Below, in pieces: positions 24,401 through 39,400 of a stretch of DNA of 64,000 bases; the stretch's first letter is position 1; every line of letters starts with the position of its first letter. The notes beneath the pieces are model-generated. The model was not told the origin of the DNA, did no database searches, and saw only the letters and a list, made by a program, of their open reading frames with translations. The stretch comes from Lutraria lutraria (taxonomy: Eukaryota; Mollusca; Bivalvia; Venerida; Mactridae), in contig OZ026840.1 of the NCBI GenBank assembly GCA_964023205.1, forward strand, positions 30,110,199 to 30,174,198, read 5' to 3'. The position numbers were made by a program, and so were the translations under genes.

Positions 24401-27400
24401 TGGTACGAGGGGAGGACAAACTCACAATGGAGTACCGCCTTGGAATGGTCGGAATCCAAAACTTACAGTTCACAATATTTTCGTGGCACGGAGGGACAAA
24501 AAACTGCACAATAAAGAAACCTGAACATTACAACTGTGTTCGTTCTTTCTTAAGTAAAATTCTTGGTAAAAGTTAATTTCACTTGAGATTGCTCTTCCAA
24601 CTCAAATCTCACTTTTGTGCTCATTTTTTCTAAAACGTATATATGTTTGCCGTATGGGTAGATAGTCATTGCGTTTAGATAAAAAGGATATAGAAAAAAA
24701 ATATTTGAAAACTACACAGAAAAAAACAGCTCACGTGAAATACCAAAAACAGAGAAATATTACGGCCATTGTTTGTGACCGCTGACCCTTGTTTATTTGA
24801 TGCGAAATGTACGTACTTAGCGCATTTCCACACCACAGAGTATTCTTTTAGATCTCATTTTCAGATCATGTTCGCATCATACCGTGACAATTTAGCATTA
24901 CTAAGAAACATAGATACATTATCTGGGCTGTCAGGAGAACGTCCTGTATAGCTTACCAATCAGACTTCTTACAACAATTTCGGCAAACCACTTAACACTT
25001 TTACTAAACGAAAAAAAGTAATCTTGTTCGGATACATGTAATTTTCGGATGAATAATTCCCTGCTAATGGTATGGACTATGTAAACGCATAATGTTTTCA
25101 AGTCAGATATAATTTCTGTAAAGTCAATAAAAAACAACGACAAAAAACCTCTATCGTTACATCAATAATACATACACCAAAGACTTTTATTGTGTACTTG
25201 CAAAAACTTACAGAATGATATTCGCGGATATTTGATGACCTGCTAACTATGATACGTCAACTTCGCGAAACTAGACATATATTTATTGTAGATGAATTCG
25301 TGATAAACCCTACATCAGTAAATATAGACGATATGGGTAGACTAAGTGTTAATGAATGTAAAAACTTGTTAGATCTCATGAATGGATAAATAGCGTGTAC
25401 ATCTAGACAAACAAATGAAAAAGCTGGATATCTTATTTGTTCTATATTATACTTGGTTTATCACAATAAAATCCCAATACAGTCGGTTACTTTCTTTCAT
25501 ATTTTACTTAGGTATATCTTAGGCAGCTTCTATTCAACTCTTTACGTGAAAGTATAACATTACTACTAGTCTATACTCACTGTTCTCTCATACATTTTAT
25601 ATTTGATGACTAACTGCAAAGACACTTTATTATATATATTTCAATTTTGGAAGTATTTTTCATGTTCTATTTGTTCAGTTTTATTGTTGTCAATGAACGT
25701 ATGTTTATTATCATTATATTTGCAAAAACGTTTGATATACATCAGTATTACCATTGCCATTGATTTATATGTTTAAATTTGTTTATATGTGATGTAAATG
25801 TGTGCACTATGTACTCATGGACTGTAAAGTCCTATGTATTGAAATATAAACTATTATCAATAAGTTGGGTATCTTATCTGTTCTATATTGTATATTGTTC
25901 GTTATAATGAAATCTAAAAAAAGTGGTATTCCCTTTTCTATATTTACTAGATTTACGCCTGGCACCAACGATATTAAAGCTGTATAACATTGGACCAACG
26001 CCATAATTACCGCCTTTGTTGAATACTGGACAAAATACTAATACAAGGGAGTCTTTGATGAAAAACTATGCAATGAGACTATTTAATACTGTGTTATTTT
26101 GTTTGTTGGTATTTTTTCATGAGATACTCCAGTGCAACCCGCTTGAGAAGGGAATCATTTGTTTAAATCAAGGGACTATTTTTATTAATCAGTTTTATTT
26201 GTTTAGAGAAAAGAAGACGTGTTTATAATGTGCACCGGCGACAAGGATATAAAGTCAAAGTTCTGAGAGTACTCATGGAAAGTGAGCTAACATAGACTTG
26301 CACTGCAACGTGGAACGGGAACTAGTTTAGCATTTGCGAGTGTTGGCTAAGACAAGCTGAACTGTCGCTCTATTTCCAAAGATACTAGTAGTCATGTTAA
26401 GGGCATGTAAACCTGATCACAAAATGAAGATCATTTTGGAAAAAACGTATTTGTAAGAATTAACGATTCATCAACAAATAGACTCGTACTTCTGATTTGC
26501 CATTTAAAGCTATTGGGTAGACGCCAAAAAGTATGGTCTGTTGTGTTGCCGTAATTTCTCGAGAAGTTTGGTGATTATTTTTTTGAATTTACGCTGAGGG
26601 CCAATCGTTTGGTTTATTACACTAAGAATGGATTGTGTTAAAAAATAGACAAGTGAGGAAAATCATGGAAAATCAATGTACTGAAATTAACAGTCTGGTG
26701 TTATGTGTGAATCTCGCACGGCGTTGAAATTGAAGTCGCGAACTGGGTATGTTTTTATGTGCTTCCAACAACAACAAAAATTACAATGTCTTAATGTTTA
26801 AGTAATAAAATTCTTAGTAATTTCGGACTAGGATTATATTGAAAGATCTTGCCCCAAAAGACCGATATATGGGAATTCCGTGTTAAAGAATTAGTCAGAC
26901 ACGACATGTTAAATAGTTCTGTCTGGAACAGATCTTAGATGTTGAAACGAACAAACAAATTATAAAAATCTAGTCTAGTTGTCGGTATTTATTGGCGCAA
27001 ACAACGCAGTCTTAGAAATCTTATTTACAATGTTGCTGACAAACCTGACTCAACGATCGTCTGTGAAAAACACTCTAACCAATGGTTACTCTTTATACAA
27101 AGAAATGACTTTAGCAAGAGGCATTACGAATTCATACTCAACTGTACCAGTATTCGGATAGTGAACTTATCTGAAAAAGAAAAGCTAGTTTTTTGCTAAA
27201 TATGTTAAGATTTTAAATGTTTTATCTTTTGTCATCAATACGTGTCTTTTCTTCATTTCGTTTAAGGCGCATTGCATATCTTGCTATTGGTAATCTAGAC
27301 TGACATTTTAAGTTGTAAAACACTAAAAAATGAATTATACCATTTTTACAGGACAAGTACATTTAAACGTGAATTTTTAAAATTAATCACTTCATAAATA

Positions 27401-30400
27401 ATAAGGCAAATCACCTGGTGTTGATAACATCCCAGCAGAACTTGTACAAGAAGGGGTGATGATATGACTGGCTTACTGTTGCTAATTTGCAATAAGATCT
27501 GGAATTCAGCGAAATGGCCAGCACCTTGGATTCAGTCACTTGTTATAACAATTCCGACAAAAAATAACCCGCAAATGTGCAACAACTACCGCACCCTTAG
27601 CCTTAAAAGCCATCCTAGCAAAGTCATGCTTACGATCATCTTAAACAGACTGAGACCTCAGGCGGATAGGATTATAACTTAGGAACAGGCAGGTTTCAGA
27701 ACAGGCCGTAGTACAACTGAGCAGATCTTCGACCTAAGATTACTATGTGGAAACTACCTTCAACATCAACAGGACTTATAGCATTTATTTATAGATTTCA
27801 AAAAAGCTTTTGACAGAGTTTGGCATGAAGCGCTATGGTCAACTATGAGGTTAAACAACATCAACTCAAACTTGATAAAGTGGTTGTCATCTCTTCCATT
27901 ATAGCTGCTCCCACGGTCCTAGCGACTACGGGATAGGATACTAGTAATAATAACACAATACTTCTAATTGCAATATCATTTCAGCACTCTCTTAGATAAC
28001 CTTTCCTCTACTATACTGGCAATAAATTCATTGATTGTTAAACATATCAATTAAACGTATTTCTCATTCTGCTTCAAAATTAAAATAATTACTCACTGAA
28101 TAAACACATAGTCTGTCCTATTTGTTTTGGCACGGCGTATTCACCATTGGGCACTAAGTCAGTGCTTTTATTGATAAAATCCTCTTATGTTTTCCAATAA
28201 AAACGAACAAACTATCGGTGAAGACTATGTCCTTTTATTACCCAATTAGGTTGTATTAGTCGAGGTGGCACGCTATTTCATTGCACACCATCAACAACAT
28301 TTAAGTGTTGTGTTGACGGCCGACTATTCATCGATAATAACCACATTGCTACCCAAAGCCGTAAAAAGGTCATTACTTACACACATTTATGGAACATTGG
28401 TGTACATACATTGTCTATAAGACAGCTAAATAATACACACAGGCCGTCCAAAGGGACCATAAAACAATAGTTTCGATGCCATCTGTCTGTACTCGTGTGG
28501 CTTGAAACTTTCACCGGAGTAAGAACTATAATTTCTTAAGTCAGTAAAAAACGATTGAATGCTCCCATCAACGGTATACTAGTAATTCATTATTTACAGG
28601 CAAAATGTGTTTATGTGGACCACGTGTTAGGCTAAACATATTTCTGGATCCTTTGTTAGATTCGTTTCTAATCCACATTTTGTCATAACAGCATTACCAT
28701 AAGTGCGTTAAACATAAATCTAATCTCGCACAATCAATTCAACACTTGTAATCTAAGTTCCATCACACAAGCCCTTTAAACTCAGTTCTATAACATGAGC
28801 TCTCAAATCTCAGTTCTATAACATGAGCTCTCAAATCTCAGTTCTATAATATGAGCTCTCAAATCTTAGTTCTATAATATGAGCTCTCAAATCTTAGTTC
28901 TATAATATGAGCTCTCAAATCTTAGTTCTATAACATGAGCTCTCAAATCTTAGTTCTATAATATGAGCTCTCAAATCTGAGTTCTATAATATGAGCTCTC
29001 AAATCTCAGTTCTATAATATGAGCTCTCAAATCTGAGTTCTATAACATGAGCTCTCAAATCTGAGTTCTATAACATGAGCTCTCAAATCTCTGTTCTATA
29101 ATATGAGCTCTCAAATCTCAGTTCTATAACATGAGCTCTCAAATCTCAGTTCTATAATATGAGCTCTCAAATCTGAGTTCTATAATATGAGCTCTCAAAT
29201 CTCAGTTCTAAAATATGAGCTCTCAAATCTCAGTTCTAAAATATGAGCTCTCAAATCTCAGTTCTAAAATATGAGCTCTCAAATCTAACTTATATAATAT
29301 GAGCTCTCAAATCTCGCCTCTATAGTATGAGCTCTCAAACCTCAGTTCTATAATATGAGCTATCAGACCTCAGCTCTATAAAAATTAAGAGCTCTCGAAC
29401 CTCATCTCTATAATATGAGCTCTCAACTCTCAGTTCTATAATATGAGCTCTCAAACCTCAGCTCTATAATAATTATGAGCTCTCAAATCTTAGATCTAAA
29501 ATATGAGCTCTCAAATCTCAGTTTGATCATAATTATGAGCTCTCAAAACTCAGCTCTATAATATGAGCTCTCATATCTGAGTTCTATAATATGAGCACTC
29601 AAACTCAGTCCTATAAAATGAGCTCTAAATTAAGCTCTCAAATAACCTACACTCAATGTATTAAGGATTACAGAGTCTAATACGAGCATTAAACTTGATT
29701 TGTAGATCTATAAATTATTCATCAGAATTTTTTTCAAAATCGTGTTATTTTGTAAACATGAAATTACAGTGCTATAATTATAATCATAGAAAAGAGAGAG
29801 AGTACCAGTTAATAACATTACCACCCTTTAAGAAATAAAGTCAAATGGTCCAACATGTCAAACTGTTGTATGGTTGAAAGTTAATATTAATAAGGATCAG
29901 GTACCCTTAACGTTTGTTCATAGTAATCAATTATTTGTTTTAGCGTCTGTTATCCTAGTAAGTGTCGTGTTAGTAAAATGGACTCAATACTGTTTGATTT
30001 GTTTATTTGCGTTTTACGCCCTTTCACAACAATCGGAGAGTCATTTGAGGCGGACAGTTTACCTAATCATCGTTCCTGATAAGAACCAGTACTAGACTCC
30101 CATCCTCCGTAAGCAACTGCCTAAGTTCTCACATATAGAGACATGGTCGGTATAGCGGGGCTCGAACCCACGGCCTTCTATCAGTGAGAGGGTACAGTGA
30201 TTTGAAGTCAGCGACCTCAACCACTCGACAACGGAGTTGGGTCAGACTCAATACTGAATAAATACGAGCTATTATATACTGTAGAAATGTTAATAAAAGT
30301 TTTAACATATTTAAAAATTTAATGATGTCAGAATTCGATTTTAGAAAAAGACACATTTCCAAATTCCCCGGAAGTATTTCGAAATCTTAATACGTTTTTT

Positions 30401-33400
30401 AAAGTTAAATTTTGTCACAACTTTCTCATAATGTAAGAAATAACATCTCTTATTTATTCGCATTATCTTCCATGATTTGAACTAAAATGTAATCATAGTT
30501 TTAAGCTTACATTAAAGTCTAGACAACCTTTGTATAAAATGACTGCCTAATCGCCTTTACGTTTTATCTCGCACAGTTTCTAATGAGGAAACTGCCGGAT
30601 GAAACGTCATCTCCAGTCTGATGTTACTTGAAAAGACACTAACGAACTACGGGCTTGATCACTTCTTTTCTTTTAAAACAATTTTAACGAGATATATTGG
30701 CGTAATGTATTTTCTGAAATAGAAAGCCTCGGTAATTAATCGATGAATGACACTACATAGGTTGCATATTGATTAAGTTTATTCAGATCAAAAAGAGATG
30801 AAAGTAGATAATTCTAAATCAAAGACATTCAGATCGTCAATCACGTTGTAAAAACAGATTCGTCGAAACAGAAGGCATTGTGCCTTTGAGAAATGGTAAC
30901 AAGTAACAATTGTCGTTTTAATTAGATAAATATTCATTCTTTATATCAATGTAGAGGCATCAATGACTTAGTCATGAAGTTTTTAATCTTTGCATGTGTA
31001 ATTCGTTATTTTGATGTTCAGTCACTTTACTGTTTTCCCTCTTACCAACCTTTCTTCATCTTGTCCCCTAATCACACCCTATTTCATTTTGTCCCTTAAT
31101 CACACCCTGTTTCATTTTGTCCCTTAATCACACCCTATTTCATCTTGTCCCCTAATCACACCCTATTTCATCTTGTCCCTTAATCACATCCTGTTTCATC
31201 TTGTCCCCTAATCACACCCTATTTCATCTTGTCCCTTAATCACACCCTATTTCATATTGTCCATTAATCATACCCTATTTCATTTTGTCCCTTAATCACA
31301 CCCTATTTCATATTGTCCATTAATCATACCCTATTTCATTTTGTCCCTTAATCATACCCTATTTCATTTTGTCCCTTAATCATACCCTATTTCATATTGT
31401 CCATTAATCATACCCTATTTCATATTGTCCCTTAATCACACCCTATTTCATATTGTCCATTAATCATACCCTATTTCATTTTGTCCCTTAATCATACCCT
31501 ATTTCATTTTGTCCCTTAATCATACCCTATTTCATTTTGTCCCTTAATCATACCCTATTTCATATTGTCCATTAATCATACCCTATTTCATTTTGTCCCT
31601 TAATCATACCCTATTTCATTTTGTCCCTTAATCATACCCTATTTCATTTTGTCCCTTAATCATACCCTATTTCATTTTGTCCCTTAATCATACCCTATTT
31701 CATTTTGTCCCTTAATCATACCCTATTTCATTTTGTCCCTTAATCATACCCTATTTCATTTTGTCCCTTAATCATACCCTATTTCATTTTGTCCCTTAAT
31801 CATACCCTATTTCATATTGTCCCTTAATCACACCCTATTTCATATTGTCCATTAATCATACCCTATTTCATTTTGTCCATTAATCATACCCTATTTCATT
31901 TTGTCCCTTAATCATACCCTATTTCATTTTGTCCCTTAATCATACCCTATTTCATTTTGTCCCTTAATCACAACCTATTTCATATTGTCCATTAATCATA
32001 CCCTATTTCATTTTGTCCCTTAATCATACCCTATTTCATTTTGTCCCTTAATCATACCCTATTTCATTTTGTCCCTTAATCATACCCTATTTCATTTTGT
32101 CCCTTAATCACAACCTATTTCATCCTGTCCCTTAATCACAACCTATTTCATCGTGTCCCTTAATGACACCCTGTTTCATATTGTCCATTAATCATCACCT
32201 ATTTCATCTTGTCCCTTAATCATACCCTGTTTTATCTTGTCCCTTAATCACACCCTATTTCATCTTGTCCATTAATCACACCCTATTTCATCTTGTCCCT
32301 TAATCACACCCTATTTCATATTGTCCCTAAATCATACCCTATTTTATCTTGTCCCTTAATCACATCCAGTTTTATCTTGTCCCTCAATCACACCCTATTT
32401 CATCTTGTCCCTTAATCACACCCTATTTCATCTTGTCCCTTAATCACACCCTATTTCATCTTGTCCCTTAATCACACCCTATTTCATCTTGTGTTTTAAA
32501 CACACCTTATTTCATCTTCTACCCTTCTCTTTCCCCTCATCACCGCCTGCTCTTAACATTCATTATATCAATGTTCATCCTTCGTCTGTATTCTTCTATA
32601 TGTATATCCCTCGTTACTTTCTTTTTCTTGTTCCTCGCCCCCTAATTTCTCCCTATATCTGCCCTCTCTACATCTACCATAAATCACTTTCACCTGATCA
32701 TCTGATATTCTTCCTCACACTCTCCTTCTCTTCCATGTATTTTTCTCTTCCTTTCTTTCTTTCCTTATCCCTAAATTATCCCTATATCTGCTCTTCATCT
32801 CCCTTCCATCACTGTTCACGTTTTATTTGTTTTCTACCCCCTTCCCTACGTCTTTCCATCCTATTTTTTCTCTCTCTCTCGCTCTTTCCTGTTCCCCCAA
32901 TTCTTTCTTATACCTGCCTCCTCTTCATCTTCCTTGTCTATTATTATCATTTGTGTTCTACTTTCTTCCTTATCCAACTCTTCCACCTATGCTTTCTCTC
33001 GCGCTGTAACCTCCTTGTCTCCTGTTATTTCTATATATCTGCCTTCCCTTTATCTCGCTTCCCCAATCCGGTCTTCCACTGATTGGTATTTTAAACGCAT
33101 AAATTATACTGTCTGCGTAAGTTTCTCCAGAATTAAACTTGACTGTTGATGAGGTAATGTGATGTTGCTTTATTTTCGAACACTTAACTGTTAATTGAAT
33201 CTTACTAATTAATGAGCGAACACATAAAATCGTTAATGGCAGCAATTAACAGTTTACTTTCAGAGGTAAATTACTTAGATCTACTAATTAAATCGGGTTT
33301 AAAGACTATCCATTAAATTAGCAATTTGCGAACATTAGAACACTGAGCTTACAAATATAGAGTTGTTTAACAAAATTGATCGGTACTGATGGGTTGCCTC

Positions 33401-36400
33401 CGTGGTGCACTGGTTATGGCCTCAGTCTTGAAAACATGCACTAGCTTACCACAGTAGGTCTGAATCCCATTCGGGACCAGCTAGACAGTAGTGTTCACAT
33501 GTGAGTAAGCTTTCCAGCTGGCTAACAGAAAATTGAATTTATTAAGATGTTTATTTTCTCTGTGAAATCAACAAATGTTTGCTTAAGAACAAAGGGGATT
33601 GTCACGAAAAACAATCCTATTTTTTTCATGTAACCCATATATTTTTTAGGTGTTTTTTTTCGTGACAATCCCCTTTGCTTAAGAATGATACATGTATATC
33701 ATCACAGTATGACCTTATGTAAATATCAATAAGTCAATCCCGAATTTTGTATTCTGGTATTTAAGTATCATTACATGCATGTACTAGTCTTGCCGGAGTA
33801 GATCAAAGTACTGAAAGTACTCCGATGGAAACTGAACTTACATATATTTGCATAGCAACATAGAACGGAATTAGTTTAATAATTTCGTGGCGGATGTAGA
33901 AAAACGTAGTGCTTCGGTCCGCATCAAAATTCATGCGCAAAATGCGAGTGATGGCTATGGAGAGTTGAATTAACGTTCAGTTTCCAAAAATCGAACTTCA
34001 ATAAAACCGGCACAATTCTGCGCGTATGATAATTTGGAATAATCAGAGAACTATTTGACCGTCACGTGACGAAATCCGGAATTTGATTGCTTATAGCAAA
34101 GAGATGAATAATTATAGATTCTCTAAACGCTTTATGACAAATAGTGTCATCTTTGATTGCTCCGGGGCACGTAAGCGCTTTCCGTATTAATTCCAAGCGC
34201 CTGTGGGTATTATAATTCGGAATTTCCAATAATTAAATGTTTCTCGACAATTATCGGTTGTCTATAGCATCGGTGTATTCGCGGGAAACTCTTAACATTC
34301 ACAAACTAATGAACTGTCATCAGAAGAGATCTTTTAAGTGCGCACGACTAAATCACGTACATTATAACAGAATATGACAGGCACTTAATTTTGAGTCAAA
34401 GGCTATTTCGATTTCTGAAATGAAACTTGATTATTATGTTATATGATGCCGCTTCTGAAGTACGATCACTATACTTAGATAGCATATGAAACGATATGAT
34501 TAAATATCAATTGTGGGCGAGTAGTTACTATAACATATTTACACTTTACTGTGGGTAAATGGGGTTGCTCAAAATATCTTCACTGTCGATTATCGCGATA
34601 TCTTTCAAAGACGATATGAAGTCGCCATATGCTTTTGATAGACCGGAAATCTGGAAGATACGTACAGTTCAACTAAATCGTAAACAAGCAATCGCAAATT
34701 GTTGGTAAGTATGACGTATCATTTTCTAAAAATATTTTTCACATATGAACCCCATAGTACTAGATTAATCTATGTAGATCAATACATATTGATATAATTA
34801 TTGCAATTGCTATTCAATGACTTAGGAAAATTAGCATATACATTGTATATCGAACAACGGGCCACGGTTTTAATTCTATTATCGTTTGTTTACCGCGATG
34901 ACCCAAGTCATGGCGTCATAAAATACTGGCGCACAGGGACGGGGCTAATCATTATCGTACTTAAAAGTCGTAATGATCTACCCTTAACATGCACAGAGTC
35001 AAGACAACACAAATCTCACGAGAGCGACTGTCCAGGACGAGACCGGCTTCAATAGCAATGTCACATTTCTGTATAATACTGAATCGATAGCATATCATGG
35101 ACATGACAAAATAAAATGGTACTCATCTTCAATATCATATTGATTACATGATGAACAATTATGTGCTTAGTGCGCTCAGCGATTAGGGTCTGAATCCCAG
35201 TCATGGTCGGTCATACCCTTTGGTGAAAAGTTGACAATTTGTTGGGTTTCCGTCATATGTAGTAAAGTGGCCGGCTCCTCGTGGACTGGTAAATTAGTAC
35301 TGGTCAGAATACAGTCCAGGAAAACTGGTTAGCTAAACCGGTCGCCGTATATAACTGAATTGCCGTTTAAAAATGGCGTAAAACCTACTCAAAGTGAAAA
35401 CAAGCAATATAACATGCTTCTTAAAGTTCTGTCCGCGTGATATCTGCCTATGTCTACATGTAAAGAATGGGAAGATACTCGGGTGGAGAAATATATGCTT
35501 TACTTTTAGAATATGATTATATCGAAGATGTTGTAGATGTATAAGAAAAATCCAAATTCAGTGACTACTAGTAATTTATACGTTTTATGCAAGATCGCTT
35601 ATCCAGTTTTTTTCTTTTACAAGAGAAAACATGTCACATTAAAGTAAAATGTTTCTTTACTGGTTTAATTCTTAGTGACGTAATCTTATTACATCGAAAT
35701 TAGGGCCGTTATTCTTCGGAGATTATAATTATCTAATTTCGCCCATGGCTCAACTTCGAATGTGGACAAATAAATCGTTTCTCAGTTCTTTGGGATGTCA
35801 CACTTTGCTTTGAATTATACCGTTGGATATGTCATCTCCGCCACTGCCAACGTCACCGACGTGCGACTATACGCTGTCCTGCCACTTTAGCATTTCGGCG
35901 ACGAACGACAATTTATTTGAAAAATAGATAATATTTAAAAAAAAACACACACAATTGTCCAGTCAAGGTCAATGTCATTATGGGTCCAGTACAGCCTTGG
36001 CTGTACTGTCAAGTACATGTATGTAATTAAATGCATAGTTTGATGGCTTAGTTTCATAGTAGCATGCATACATGCATAAATGATTATTTTACTAAATGAT
36101 AAGTTTATAGAACATTATTATACCAAAATAAATCTGGAAATGACAGGAAAAAAGAAGTTTCCCGAGAAATTGGCCGTGGAATTTAATTTAAGCAATGTAT
36201 TCTTGTCCACAAGTTTGATTGCACCTCTAAATAAAGGCAAAATGTGACTAAAATACCTCATTTCACTGAATGTCGTTTACAGTTTTTACCGCGATAAAGG
36301 TATTACTTTTAAGACAAACAAAAACTTGTGTTTCGCTTAAGATAATGCCAGTCCATCTTGTAGGGTGATAAACGTTCGGCTTATGCAATTACTGCGATTT

Positions 36401-39400
36401 TTATTCGCGAGACAGACAACATCCACTGACTGTTAAGTGAGAATTTACTTACGTGTATGGAAAAGAATTACTTTGTCTGTTGTTGGTTAACAGCTTTCTG
36501 TAAAATAGGATAATGACCACAGGAGAGTGTTTTAACATTCCTTGATTTACAGCAACTCTTATCGACATTTCTGGAGCAATTTAGGAAGAAAAGAATGAGA
36601 TAATAGGGTGGAAATAGCTAGCTGGGACATATTGTACGCCATTGTACGATGACTTCCACATTTATTCATGTAGAATGATCACTTAGAAATGTTTTATTCG
36701 GGTGTAATAAATTGTGAGATAAAACTGCGTACAACATTTTATTAGCATTTATGCTTTCGCAACTTGGTGTAATGGAATGTAATGCCAATTAAATGATGTT
36801 TTCTCCGGAGTCTTGCATTTTTGAAGGACTTGTACAATTTCTATCTCATTTTATTTTGATTATGTTGTCACCTTAATCTAAAGACCGTCTCATTTTATTC
36901 ACAGGTATGCGTTACTTAAGTGATTCATGTTTAGCCTTTTTGACATGTTGTGTTGTTCATTTTTTTTTTTTGGAAACTGAACGATACTTCAGCTTTCCAT
37001 AGTCGTATATCGTTCAGCGCGCATGCACTTTTATGCGGACAAAAGTTTTACATTTTACGTTTTACGCCATATACTAGTATTTGTTAAACTGGTTCCCGTT
37101 CTATGTTGCAGTGCAAGTCTACGTAAGTTCAGTTTTTATTAGTACTTTCAGTACTTTGATTTTTACGGTTGTCGAAAAAAGACCTTGATGTGAACATGGT
37201 TTGTTTGCATCAGTTTCGATGAAATACATACTAAGTTAAATAATTATCAATTAAATGACAACTTCGCTTAATAAGGCATAGAAAATGTTTGTTTCCGGTT
37301 ATCAGACCCTACCCTTAGTCTTGATTACCTGCCATTTGTCACATCGTACTAAAATACTATAGTACGACGGGAACCAGACTAACCCTACCCTAATTTTTCC
37401 AGGCATTCCTAACTTCATTCCGTTCCGTACCGTTCCGTTCCGTACCGTTCCGTGTTTTAGTAATGGGCCGAGAAACGGTGCATCCACTATCTAAACTGGT
37501 TCCCGTTGACTTGTATGTACAAAGCCTTTGGTGCACTACAACATGGAACGGGAACCAGTCTATCCACTTTCGCACTTTTTTACAATTCCAGGCGCGTTTA
37601 AGAGCAAAAAAGTCCCGACCTACCTATCCTATTTGTATGAGCAGGAAACCAGAAACAAACATTAGTTTGGCCTAAAGACATAACATAATCTTTATTAGGC
37701 ATTGTACACATAATACATTAATACATAGCCATAATAAAATATATGTGCAAATGGTGAAAGCATATTATATGTTACCAAGTCAGATGACGTGAAAACATAT
37801 AATTGATAATCAAATCAAAATGTGTTTACAGAGAAACACAAAATAGTTTTATTTTTTATCAATATCAAGATGTAGAAATGTGTTTACAATAAAAAAAAAC
37901 ATTTTTAAAATAAAAACTGTGTTAACAAAGAAAAACGTTTTTGTAATAATTTCAAGATATAGTAATTGTTTACCGAGAAAAACGTTTTATCAATATCAAG
38001 ATATAGGAATGAGTGTACAGAGAAAATGTTTTAACAAAATCAAAATATAGAAACGTGTTTATAGAAAAAAGATATATGCGATGCTTTGATTGTTTAGGTT
38101 TGACATAATTCTTACATCAAAGTATCTAGCCGACAGGACGTAAATAAATCGTTAGGATATTGTCTTTCGTTCGGTAGTGAGTAAATTTTGTCTTTTTTTA
38201 CTCTCGCAAGCAATATTCGACAATCGTACATCGTTTGATGAAGTATTTAATCAAATGGCGTCCACAGAATCTTATAACAAAAGACAATCAATCACGTTAG
38301 ATTTGGGAAGAAAAAAACGTGAAGCCAGTTTAACTGAATTATCGAAAAGGAAGTCTCTTAGAATATGTGAAACAGTATTTCGACTTTACAACTGGGCCAT
38401 GATGCATATTTGTTAATTAGAAATGAAACTTTATATGCACAAACTTTCAACTGCTTTCCAATTAAGTATTAATGTTTTTCATACCAGGTTTAAAATTGGC
38501 TACAAATGTCATGTCATGTATCATCAATGTTTTGAATGCTTTCTAAATCATTGAGCATGAGTTACGAGTAGGTTTAATATCAACTTAAAATCTACAAAAC
38601 TCGAAAACCCAACAAAATGTTTTCTTTTCCGGACTTTGGCGATTAATGGCGAATAACTCCAATCGGAACCCCTCGGCGTTAAAACATTGTCTGGTACATA
38701 CAAAATATTGAGGACAAAACACAATCTCCAGGAGAGTACCGTCTTAGAACGGAATGTATAAAAATAGTTGCTAGGACCCTACCTCACCGTTATTTCCCAA
38801 TCGGAACCCATCGGTGCTTGTCTAAAGAACGTGCCTCGGCCATAATAGGCAGGCCGCTATTTTGTTGTTGTTCCTGGGCTACTTTCCAACATGGCCTACC
38901 TGTGGAATCCAACGAATGGACACAACCAGTTTCTCTTTCGATGGGAACTTAATGGCCATTTTATCAATCGTGATCGATAAACGCGTTCGAGATAAATCGA
39001 TTTCAAAATCAAAAACAAAATTTAAATGTACAAACAGACATACCTAAGCTAAGGCTTCATCGAAGGAGAGGCCCACCTGTGAATGTAGGCCATTCTTTTA
39101 AAATTCAGTCTTTAACTATTTAGAACAAAATGACCTCCATACAAGGGTAGCATACCAAAAAGGCTACATTATGTCTTACCCTAAGGATGGCCTTTGTTCA
39201 TAGGTTTGACTATATTTTATTTTGGCTCAAATGTAATGAATATTCTTGAATTTATGGCCTAATGATGTCATGTTTTTGTAATTAAAAATCTCGCTAGAAC
39301 ACGTTCCGGCATGCTATAGATTCAAGCTGAGTACGAAATTATCGTCAATTTATTTTTAATTTCAATGTATTTACATTTCATGCATATTTAATGTTTATAA

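Noticed and set aside
28768..32490. CRISPR-like regular 28-bp repeats
   Set aside because: No unique spacers lie between repeats, no cas genes are present and the context is eukaryotic; these are minisatellites.
32489..33082. A 197-residue Ser/Phe/Leu-rich frame
   Set aside because: Read-through of a CT-rich tract that depletes stop codons; no domain and overlapping frames are also open.
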